Positions 10,039 to 19,875 of a stretch of 50,249 nucleotides of DNA are shown here, piece by piece. Source of the DNA: Deltaproteobacteria bacterium (GTDB taxonomy: Bacteria; Desulfobacterota; Desulfarculia; Adiutricales; Adiutricaceae). The stretch's first letter is position 1; each line of letters opens with the position of its first letter. Under the pieces are notes generated by a model that did no database searches, was not told the DNA's origin, and worked only from the letters and a program-made list of their open reading frames with translations. The position numbers and the translations under genes were made by a program. The DNA lies in the NCBI GenBank assembly GCA_031257535.1, contig JAIROO010000093.1, positions 1-50,249 of the forward strand, given 5' to 3'.

Positions 10039-11143
10039 GCTGCTATCCTTGGTCTTAGGGGTTTTTAGGGCGGGGCGCGGCTTTTTTTGGCTGGGCCTTA
10101 TAGCTTTGGCGCGGGTTTTTAGGGCTAACCAACGTTTTTTTAGCTAGCCGCTAAGGTTTTTCTTAGGGTTTTTAGGGCTAACCAACGATTTTTTCGCTAG
10201 CCTTTGATTTTTTATAATTGATCCACGTTTTTTTAGCTAGCCTTTTATCGTAAAATAAATATTTTTTAAATAAATTTTGTCGCCTGACAAGGGGGGCGAC
10301 GCGGCGAGTCATAAAAGTTTGGGTTTAAAAAAGGGGAACGTAATTTTTTTGGCTCTCTAAAACGCCGAAATCCCTTGTGGGCCAAACCCTTTTTAATTTT
10401 TAAAGGTCCCTTTATACCCAAAATATAGCCGTTAATAAAAATATAGGCCACGTCTATAGTAAAAGCGACCCTAAAAGCGAGGCCAGCCGCTTTTCGCTTT
10501 TTGGCCTTAAGCGGCGCTAACTAATTTTGAGTCAAAATTTTTGGGGCTAGCTAAAAAGATAGGACCCTAAGAGCCTTTCTTTCGCTCGGGTCGGAACTTT
10601 TTGATCGCCTAAAAAAAAAACGTCTCCCGATAAGGCGGCCCCCAGCCCCTTAACGCGCGACGCGATTTTTTAGGCTTTTTTTAAATCGCTAACCGCTTGT
10701 TTTTATTTGGATTTTACGTCATTAAAAGACCCTTCGTCGTAAGTCTTAAGGCCTAATTTTTTCTGGCGCTTTAGCCGGACCTTAAGTCAAAACTTATTAA
10801 ATCCTGGCCCAATTCTTGCTTAAATACCCGGCAAGGTCCTTAATTCGCGGCCAGGCTTTTGACTTTTTGTTTTTTTTGGCCTTAAATTTAGGAGCCGACA
10901 AAAAGGTTCCATTTTTTTAGGCGCGCGACTTATCGGTATCTAAGTTTTAGCTCATAATTTTTCTCTCTTAATTTATGGCCTAAAACTACTAAAAGTTTTT
11001 TTAAAGGTCTTTTCTTATTTTTTTTATCTAAAGTTTTTGGCCTTTTTTTAGCTAACATAAAAACCTAAAAAAACTTAAGGCCAATAAGTCTTTTAAAAAA
11101 AAAAGGCGTTTAAAGCCTTATTCTAAGTTTAATAAGTTCGCTG

Positions 11144-11629
11144 GTGGCCCTTATGCCCGCCTTTAAGTTTCGCTTAGATTTTCTGATCGCCCTCCGTCGT
11201 CAAAAGGAGGAAGAAGCGGCCGTGAAGCTGGCCCGCCGTTTAGCCAGCATCAGCGAGCTAGAAGAAAATTTAGAGGCTTTGTTTACGCGCTTGGGCCAGT
11301 TAACCGAGGAGATAAAAACCCATGGCCAGATGGGCCGCTTGACGGGACCTTTAATGCGCCTTTATAGCGACTATCAAAACCGCTTGCGGCAAGACATTAA
11401 AAAAACCGAAGAGCTGTTAATCTTAAGCCGCCGCGAGGAAGCCAAAGAGCGCCTGGCCTTAACCCGAGCCGTCATGGCCCGCCAGGTGATCGAAAAAACC
11501 AAAGACCGCCAAAAAGAGGCCTTTGACCAAGAAGCCGAGCGCGGCGAGCGCGAGACCCTCGAAGAGATGGCGGGCCTCGCCCGGACGTGGCGCTTAAAGG
11601 AGACGGGGGTGGGCGATGACGCCAACTAA
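11144..11629 (+). CDS. fliJ: Flagellar export chaperone FliJ-like
   Basis: 'FKFRLDFLIALRRQKEEEAAVKLARRLASISELEENLEAL' coiled-coil FliJ pattern; overlaps a MotE-like gene. Confidence 0.75.
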   Translation: MALMPAFKFRLDFLIALRRQKEEEAAVKLARRLASISELEENLEALFTRLGQLTEEIKTHGQMGRLTGPLMRLYSDYQNRLRQDIKKTEELLILSRREEAKERLALTRAVMARQVIEKTKDRQKEAFDQEAERGERETLEEMAGLARTWRLKETGVGDDAN

Positions 11630-12722
11630 AAAAACGACCCAAAACCTCAAACCCAACCCGCCCAATCTAAAAGCTCCGGCCCCCAAAAGCCCGGCCCCGA
11701 CCAGTCCGGCCCCTAAAAGCCCGGCCCCGACCAGTCCGGCCCCCAAAAATCCGGCCCCTAAAAGCTCTTTGACCCCAGCCAAAAGAGGTCAGCCCGGGAT
11801 TTTCGCTAAGTTTCGTCTCTTAGCCGCTGTGGCGGTCTTCGTTTTAATCGTTCGTCTGGTCGTCGCCGGCTTTTGGTCGGGCCAAGAGTCGGACTCGGCG
11901 CCTTTAAGCCCTCTTACGAAACCCCAAACCAGCTTAACCGCCCCGCCCGCGGCCGAGGCCGCCCTGGGGAGTCTCCCGGCTAACGCCATCGCCGCTGGCG
12001 CGGCCGCTTTTTTAAACTCCCAAGTCGCCATTACCCCAGCCGTGGCTCAGAGCGCGGCCAGCCAAGCCCCGTTAGGCATCCCTCTCCCACCTGGCGAGGA
12101 GGACTTACGGCGGCCACAAAAGACTCCGCCCCCGGCTAAACCCGGGCCAACGACTCCCGCCGGCCCTCCCCTGCCCCCGACCGCCTCTGGCCCCGCCGCC
12201 GAGGAGCAAGCCAAGAAAAACTTTGACTTAACCCGGCGGGAGACCCAGTTAAACGCCCGAGAGCAAGCCTTAAAAGAGCTAGAGGCCGATCTGACCGTCC
12301 GTTTAGCCGCGGCCGACAAAGCCAAAACCGAGTTGAACGAACTCATCGCCAGAAACGCGGCCATCTTAGCCGAGCAGAAAGCCACGGCCACGGCCAAAAA
12401 AACCGAGGAAGACGCTTTAAAAGAAGCCCGGGTCGAGCATCTAGTCTTGGCCTTTAAAGGCATGAAGCCAGAGCAAGCCGGCCAACTGATTAACTCCATG
12501 GACGATCAAGTGGCCGTGTCCATCCTCTCGGCCATGCCTGGCGGCAACGCCGGCAAAATCTTGGCCATGGTCCAACCCGACAAAGCCGCGCGCCTAATAA
12601 AATCCATTTCCGAAAGACGGATTGATCCGCAAATGATTTTGGAAAAATCGCAAAACCCTAACGCCACCCCCAGCCCCGACGTCGCGGGCGCGCCTAATCC
12701 CCCGCCAGGCGGGGGCTCTTAA
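11616..12722 (+). CDS. MotE / MgtE-N-domain-like flagellar protein
   Basis: Pro-rich N-terminus, one TM, coiled coil, C-terminal MgtE_N-like 'LVLAFKGMKPEQAGQLINSMDDQVAVSILSAMPGGNAGKILAMVQPDKAARLIKSIS'; ATGA-type overlap with fliJ. Confidence 0.75.
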   Translation: MTPTKKTTQNLKPNPPNLKAPAPKSPAPTSPAPKSPAPTSPAPKNPAPKSSLTPAKRGQPGIFAKFRLLAAVAVFVLIVRLVVAGFWSGQESDSAPLSPLTKPQTSLTAPPAAEAALGSLPANAIAAGAAAFLNSQVAITPAVAQSAASQAPLGIPLPPGEEDLRRPQKTPPPAKPGPTTPAGPPLPPTASGPAAEEQAKKNFDLTRRETQLNAREQALKELEADLTVRLAAADKAKTELNELIARNAAILAEQKATATAKKTEEDALKEARVEHLVLAFKGMKPEQAGQLINSMDDQVAVSILSAMPGGNAGKILAMVQPDKAARLIKSISERRIDPQMILEKSQNPNATPSPDVAGAPNPPPGGGS

Positions 12723-12726
12723 AAAA

Positions 12727-12771
12727 ACGCCCTTTTAACGCTTTTTTTAAAAAACTAAAAAAAGGGTGTTA
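12727..12771 (+). terminator. Putative terminator hairpin after the MotE-like gene
   Basis: AACGCCCTTTT ... AAAAGGGTGTT complementary arms (one G-T wobble). Confidence 0.45.
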
Positions 12772-12957
12772 AGATTTTACGCTCATCCAGAACTTAAATA
12801 CATGAAATATAGCTGTTAATTTGGGATTTATCAGTCCATAATGCTTAGTATATAAGGACTTTACGAATTACAGATATCTATGCTCAGGGTAATAATTTAT
12901 ATTGTTTATCGCTAAAAAACTTAACGCGGCTAAACATACCAGGGGGAACAATCGCAA

Positions 12958-13396
12958 TCACTTAATTTGATATACAGAAATGCTTAGTGATTCACCTAAA
13001 CGATTAGTATAACTTTTAATAACCCCTGTACAATCTCCTATATAAGCGGTTGCGCCATTAACCATTTCTGATCCGTTCCAATATGAATATAATTCAATCC
13101 GGTCGGAAGCGGTTAACTCTACTGATGGAAGATACCATACGTTGTCATTTGATATTAAGATACAAAATGCATAAATGCCAGTAAGCCCAGTTATAGTATA
13201 CGCATCATCTTTTCCATACGGTGGTGGGTTAGCATCAACAAGATACACTCCCACATAACTCGTATTATAAAAAGTAGAATCATCGTAAATATTTAGTTTA
13301 CACTCAGTTTCAGCAAAAGAAGGAGTTATAGAAAGCGACAAAAATAAAATTTTTATAAAAAAATATTAAAGTTACAGTTATAGTATTTCGGGCCAT
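12958..13396 (-). pseudogene. Small secreted protein, frameshifted in its signal peptide by one extra A/T in an A7 (+ strand) tract
   Basis: AAGGAG + ATG at 13396 opens MARNTITVTLIFF...; the remainder (listed ORF 12958-13341, TTG start) is in another frame. Deleting one base of 13357-13363 gives MARNTITVTLIFFIKILFLSLSITPSFA|ETECKLNIYDDS..., a complete signal peptide with an S-F-A cleavage motif. Confidence 0.7.
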
Positions 13397-13735
13397 GATA
13401 TTCTCCTTAATGACAGGTTACATGCGATTAGTTAAACGCTGATTTAAAAAGAGGAGGTCGGCCAATTTTCAGTCTAAGTTTTCTGGCAAAAATCAAAAAT
13501 CTAAGCTTCTTTAGAAATTGTTTCCAAATAATGTTGACTATAAAACTCGTAATAAGCAAACTTGCTTAGGAGTGTTAGATATACAAAACAATTCGCTTAC
13601 ATTAACCAAAAATGATTCATCATGGATGACTATTAACAGTTTTCAAAAGATAAGAACAATATATTTTTAAACAATAAAATCCAAAATTTACCTAGTATTA
13701 AAACTATCAATAATAATATAATATTTATTAAAAGT

Positions 13736-13824
13736 GTAGAATAGCCGACTGGCGCGTTAGTTGTAAACTCGTTTCCAGTCAGCCCTCATCAAACCGTACA
13801 TGCCCTATTAAGGCATACGGCTGT
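13736..13824 (-). mobile_element. Group II intron 3'-end remnant (domain V/VI-like)
   Basis: Minus strand CAGCCGTATGCCTTAATAGGGCATGTACGGTTTGATGAGGGCTGACTGG...CCAGTCGGCTATTCTAC: domain V AGC...GTACGGTT motif, domain VI stem GACTGG/CCAGTC and intron-terminal CTATTCTAC. Confidence 0.65.
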
Positions 13825-13831
13825 ATGAGGT

Positions 13832-13999
13832 GGTATCAATTCTTTGATCACGAGTGAGATGTTTTGATTCACAAGGCCAATCACAACATCTAGTATGTAG
13901 TTTTTTTGATTTCAACCGTGACAAAAGGTTGGGCTAAAAATTGCTTGTCGTTCTAGCACATCATAACATGATCTAATCTGTGATCAAATTTTTGATACC
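13832..13999. repeat. 168-bp segment bounded by 20-bp near-perfect inverted repeats
   Basis: GGTATCAATTCTTTGATCAC (13832-13851) vs GTGATCAAATTTTTGATACC (13980-13999); 17/20 complementary. Confidence 0.7.
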
Positions 14000-14301
14000 A
14001 TTACACCTTTATAAAAATCTAAAAAGTTTAAAGGCCCAAAAATAACGCCCCCCCTTTTTTCACCAGTTTTTTCTTTAAAGGCGAGGCCCAAAAAAACGTT
14101 AAAAAAGGGGGGCGACGACGATCCTTAAGATCTAAAATCCCTAAAAGCCTTAAGAGCCTCAAAGCCGCCAAGCGGTAAAGCCGTAAAGCCGCGACGCGAC
14201 AAAGCCGTAAAGCCGCGACGCCGCAAAAGCCTTAATACCTTAAAGACCCTTTAAGCCACGAAAACGCGAATCTCAAAAGAACCTTAAAAGGCTTGACCGC
14301 C

Positions 14302-15615
<1,314 letters not shown>

Positions 15616-15651
15616 CTAAAAATATTGGATCCTCAAAAAAGAGATCCAGTT

Positions 15652-15873
15652 CTAGAACTTTTTGGAGTTCATTTTAGCGTATATTTTTGAGATCCAAATA
15701 ACGAGCCAGAAGATAATTTTTTTAAAGCTCAGCTTGAATATGGCTTCAACTAGTAAATAGGTCACTATAAGGACGGCAAAAAAATAAGCCCCAATTAATA
15801 ACGTGCCCACGACTGACCCGCCAATAAGCGTTAAGAGGCTAACTAGCGCCGCCACTTGGAGTACCGCTTTCAA
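15652..15873 (-). CDS. Small membrane protein of unknown function
   Basis: 73 aa, two to three hydrophobic segments, upstream of eno on the same strand's opposite side; no family recognised. Confidence 0.4.
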   Translation of the reverse strand: MKAVLQVAALVSLLTLIGGSVVGTLLIGAYFFAVLIVTYLLVEAIFKLSFKKIIFWLVIWISKIYAKMNSKKF

Positions 15874-15905
15874 GATTTAGGCTACCCTAACAGAAGGTCT
15901 CAAAA

Positions 15906-17903
15906 TTAGTCCGCTTTGGCCGCGGATAAAGGCTCCCGCAAAAGCTTAAAACTACCCCGCTCCACGGTTAATAAGGCTGGTTCCACCAGATAGTCGCCCT
16001 CGGCGTTAAAAGAAAAGGGTCCAGTCACCCCCAAGACGGCCACGGTCGGCCACAAGCGGACTAGGGAGGCTCGATCTTTGGCCCCAGCTTTAATGGCCTC
16101 TAAAATGGCCAGGCCCGCGTCATAGCCATAAGCCGCGAACTGGTCGGGCTCGCGACCCGTGGCTAACCGAAACTCTTCCCGAAAGCGACTGGCCTCTGGC
16201 CTTTGGCTTAAAGGCGTATAAGCCGTCGGAATGACCGAGTCGGTTAAGTACCGGCCAGCGGCCAGGGGTAGATCCGGGGTCAGCCAAAAGGAGGTGCCTA
16301 AATAAGTCATCTTCGTGACGTCGTTATAAGCCAGCTGAGCCAAGATCTGGCTAACGGTCGCGGCCGAGTCCGGCAAATATAAGGCCTCAAAGCTGGTCTG
16401 AGCCTGGAAACTAGCCGCCGCCCGCCGGACCGACCCACCCCCGGTTAACTGGCCCACGGCCTCGGCGAAATTGGCTTCTTTAGGAGCGTACTTCTCGACG
16501 GCCGTGATCGTGGCCCCTAACCGCGTCGCCTCAGCCGTAAAAAAATTCAGCATGGCCAGGCCATAAGGGTCGTCGGGCCGCAAAACGGCCAGGCGCGTAT
16601 AACCTTTAACTTTAGTCGCGTACCTAGCCACGGCCTCCGCCTGGTGCTTGGGGGTTAGAAAGATCCGAAACACGTAAGGCCGCCCCTCGGTCAAGCCTAA
16701 GCGGTTAGAGATGGTTAATAAAGGCAAGTTGACGCGCTGGGCCATCTGAGCCGCGGCCAAAGCCTCCCGGCTAGTTAAAGGCCCCACCGCGGCCACGACT
16801 TGAGGTCGCTCGGCTAACTCGGCCACTAACTTAGCCGCCTGAGCCGACTCCCCGTGGGTGTCCAGCTCGGTTAAGCCCACCTGGCCCGGGCTTTTAGCCA
16901 AGGCCAACTTTAAGCCGGTTAAGACGTCTTGAGCGAAGCGCGAGCTAGGGTCGTTGGTTAAAGGCAGGATCGCGGCGACGCTTAAGCTCCCGGTTAAAGG
17001 CCCGATCCCTGGAGCCGTAAAATAGGTCGGGGCCGCGCTGAGCTGGGGTTTAACCGAGTAGTTGACTCCTTTGGGCGGGAGAGCCCTCGCCCCTTGGGGA
17101 TTTAACTCCAGCTGGGCTAAGTCGGCCAGGAGTGGATGCCGGGGAAAATAACGCTTAAAGTACTCGGCCTGGGCGGCGAAGGTGGGGAGATCGCCGTTTA
17201 CGGCCGACTGATAAGCTAAGTAGTAAGCCGCCTCTGGGCCAGGATAGGTCACGGCGTATTGTCGGACGACCTCGGCCAGATCGGGCTGCGACAAGTTGTA
17301 AAGGCAGGCCCCGACTCCCTCCTCGGCCGCGGCTTTGGTCTTGGGGGGGCCTAAACTTCTGGCCGACAAAAATAAGTCCAAAGCCTCAAGGTAACGACCC
17401 TGAGCGAAGACCCCTTTGGCTTGGGTTAAGCGATAAGTGGCTTTGAGATTGGGCTCTTTTTCCTTAGCGAAGAGACTTTCGGCTAAAGACGCGGCTTTGG
17501 CGTTTTGGTCGCTGGCTAAATAAAGGTCGAGTAACCGCGTCCCGGCTTGTTTCGCGTAAGCCGAGTTTGGGTACTTAACCAGTAAATTCTGATAATGGGC
17601 GGTGGCCTCTTTGTAGCGACCCGCGCGCTCGCCGGCTAACCCGGCCGTGGCTAAGATGGCCTCTTCCCGGGGCCCGGGCTGGGCCTGGCTTAAAAACTGG
17701 TCGTATAAAAGGCTGGCCTTTTCATATTCGCCGCGCGAGTAAGCCTGGTCCGCCCGGGCCAAGATGGCCTCCGGTCCCGTCAAGCCTTGGGGGGTGGAGC
17801 TGACGATGGTCACGCAGGCGGCTCCCCCTAAAAGAGCCCCAAGAGCGAGACAAACGACCAGAAAACGCGGAGCCAGATATCGCTTTATCTTCGACAGGTC
17901 CAA
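15906..17903 (-). CDS. LpoA-like / TPR plus periplasmic-binding-domain lipoprotein
   Basis: Lipobox-like 'LLGGAAC'; TPR-type repeats ('ADQAYSRGEYEKASLLYDQFLSQA'); C-terminal type I periplasmic binding domain ('VAAILPLTNDPSSRFAQDVLTGLKLA...'). Confidence 0.8.
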   Translation of the reverse strand: MDLSKIKRYLAPRFLVVCLALGALLGGAACVTIVSSTPQGLTGPEAILARADQAYSRGEYEKASLLYDQFLSQAQPGPREEAILATAGLAGERAGRYKEATAHYQNLLVKYPNSAYAKQAGTRLLDLYLASDQNAKAASLAESLFAKEKEPNLKATYRLTQAKGVFAQGRYLEALDLFLSARSLGPPKTKAAAEEGVGACLYNLSQPDLAEVVRQYAVTYPGPEAAYYLAYQSAVNGDLPTFAAQAEYFKRYFPRHPLLADLAQLELNPQGARALPPKGVNYSVKPQLSAAPTYFTAPGIGPLTGSLSVAAILPLTNDPSSRFAQDVLTGLKLALAKSPGQVGLTELDTHGESAQAAKLVAELAERPQVVAAVGPLTSREALAAAQMAQRVNLPLLTISNRLGLTEGRPYVFRIFLTPKHQAEAVARYATKVKGYTRLAVLRPDDPYGLAMLNFFTAEATRLGATITAVEKYAPKEANFAEAVGQLTGGGSVRRAAASFQAQTSFEALYLPDSAATVSQILAQLAYNDVTKMTYLGTSFWLTPDLPLAAGRYLTDSVIPTAYTPLSQRPEASRFREEFRLATGREPDQFAAYGYDAGLAILEAIKAGAKDRASLVRLWPTVAVLGVTGPFSFNAEGDYLVEPALLTVERGSFKLLREPLSAAKAD

Positions 17904-17929
17904 TTTAACTCCTAGCTAGTTTTTGGTAG

Positions 17930-18180
17930 TTTAAGCTAGTTTAAACTATTTTAAGTTAGTTTAAGCCAGTTTAAGCTAGTTGCGTTAGCTTACGTAGTTT
18001 AATCTAATTTAAGCCAGTAAACGTGAGCTTACGTAGTTTAAGCCAGTTTAAACTAGTTGACGTTAGCCTACGTAGTATAAGCTAGTTGACGTTATCTGAC
18101 TAGTATAAGTTAATGAGCTAGTTCAAGTCAGTTAACGTAGTTTAATATAATCAAAACTAGTAATTTATTATTAAAAAAGT
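17930..18180. repeat. Low-complexity array of AGTTTAAGCTAGTT-like units
   Basis: Repeated 'agtttaagctagtttaaactattttaagttagtttaagccagtttaagctagtt' and 'gttagcttacgtagtttaa' variants. Confidence 0.7.
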
Positions 18181-18249
18181 CAGCAAACAAGATAGTCAGG
18201 TCTTATAAGCGACTTAAACTATTAAGAACAGGACTAAAAACAATCAGGC

Positions 18250-19875
18250 TTAAAAACCCAGCTCCGCCAAGAGGTCGTTGACCGCCCCTTGGTCTAAGCG
18301 GTTGTCGGCCCCAGGTCCTTTCAGTTCGGAAGGCTCACCCACCGCCGGGCCGCCAGCCAATTTTTCCAGCATGCGGTCGACTTCGGCCTGGGCGACCTTA
18401 TCGGTTTCTTCTTTCGGCCTGGCTTTGGCCGGCGAGTCCTTGTGAGCCTTAATTTTGGAGTCCACGCTCACCAAAAGCGTTAAGAGCTGCACTTGGATGT
18501 CGCTGATAAGATTAACGATCTTTTTGATTCTCTGGCCCGAAAGATCTTGAAACGATAAAGCCTCCATGATCCTGGTCAGATGGCGGGTGGTGTTTTTAAT
18601 CAGGCTATCGGAAGCGGCCACCGCGCTGACGATAACGTCCCGGTCGCCTTTGGGAATGGCCACGAAGGCCTCCCCCCCGGACCGCAAAAGATCGGGTAAA
18701 GCCGTCTCCAACCGCTCGACTAGGCTTTTAAGGTTAGCTAACTCGGGCTCGCCGTCGGCGGGGGAGGCTTCCTGTGGCTCCGCCGCCTCTTTAGGGGGCT
18801 CGGGAGGGGGCGGGAAAACTGGCTCCGCGGCCACGGTCACCGCCTTCATCTGGGCCTCGACCGGTAAGTTAGCGTCCAAAAAGATGCTGCCCGTGGTCTG
18901 ATTCATTTTTCTTAAGGTGTTTTTATTATCTTCGTTTTCCGTATTATTGTAGAGGATCTTTAAAATCGCCGGAATGGGTAAATTGTAAAAACCGTCGTCC
19001 GCCTCTAAAGTCTCGGCCAATTCCGTCAAAGAGCTTAAAATAGCCTCAGATTGAAAACCCCCGGTTTCGCTGGCCGCGCGCATGGTTTTGATGTGGTCTT
19101 TGACCTGCTCGTTGGCGCAGAACTCGTATAAAGTCTGAAACAAGCCGCCTAAATCAAAAGTCGGAACCATTTTAGTGGTCGTGGCGGGCGGCGGCTCTGA
19201 AGGGCTCGGCTCTTGTTCGCTCGCGGCGGCGGGGGGCGGAGTCGGCTCCCCCGCCGCGAGGCTCGCTCCAGCTAAGCGGTCGACCGCGGCTTTAAGCTCG
19301 TTAAAGGCCTCTAAAAAGGCCGACTCCACCGAAGGGTCGGCCTTTTTAGCGGGAACTGGCTCGTCGTCTTTTTCTAAAAGAGACTCTAAATTAGTTAAAA
19401 CCCCCATTTGACCGTTTAAAGTCTCCATGTCGTCTTGGATCTGGTCGGCCAGATCCATAATGGTCATGGAGGCCTTCTCGGTGATCTCCACCACCTCTTC
19501 CAGCTGACCTTTCGCGTCCTCCAAATCGGCCCCGGTCTGGGTCAAGGAAGGCGCCCCTTCGGGGATCTCGGTCACCGAGACCGACAACTGGCGAGCCAAC
19601 TGCCCGACCCGGTCAAAGAGTTCTTGGGAAATCTCTTGGAAAAAGGTCTGCTCCGGGACTAAGCCATTAACCTGGGGCAAGGGCGAGGGACTAACTGGCG
19701 GTGGCGGCGGTAAACTCGCCGGACGTTGGCCCGCCAAAGGGCTTAAAACGCCCAAATCGGTATTGGCTTTAATCAGCTCTGGGATCACCCGAATATTATA
19801 AATAGCCGAAGGGGTGACAATCCGGAACTCGCCGACTCCCAGCTCAAAGCCAATAACAGGGGGATTGACGGTCAT
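18250..19875 (-). CDS. cheZ: CheZ-like chemotaxis phosphatase with extended N-terminal region
   Basis: C-terminal 'HLTRIMEALSFQDLSGQRIKKIVNLISDIQVQLLTLL' and terminal CheY-binding-like peptide 'LDQGAVNDLLAELGF'. Confidence 0.8.
   Translation of the reverse strand: MTVNPPVIGFELGVGEFRIVTPSAIYNIRVIPELIKANTDLGVLSPLAGQRPASLPPPPPVSPSPLPQVNGLVPEQTFFQEISQELFDRVGQLARQLSVSVTEIPEGAPSLTQTGADLEDAKGQLEEVVEITEKASMTIMDLADQIQDDMETLNGQMGVLTNLESLLEKDDEPVPAKKADPSVESAFLEAFNELKAAVDRLAGASLAAGEPTPPPAAASEQEPSPSEPPPATTTKMVPTFDLGGLFQTLYEFCANEQVKDHIKTMRAASETGGFQSEAILSSLTELAETLEADDGFYNLPIPAILKILYNNTENEDNKNTLRKMNQTTGSIFLDANLPVEAQMKAVTVAAEPVFPPPPEPPKEAAEPQEASPADGEPELANLKSLVERLETALPDLLRSGGEAFVAIPKGDRDVIVSAVAASDSLIKNTTRHLTRIMEALSFQDLSGQRIKKIVNLISDIQVQLLTLLVSVDSKIKAHKDSPAKARPKEETDKVAQAEVDRMLEKLAGGPAVGEPSELKGPGADNRLDQGAVNDLLAELGF

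Noticed and set aside
11594-11782. GAGLVGAGLLGAG repeat ORF on the minus strand
   Set aside because: Antisense of the Pro-rich repeat in the MotE-like gene.
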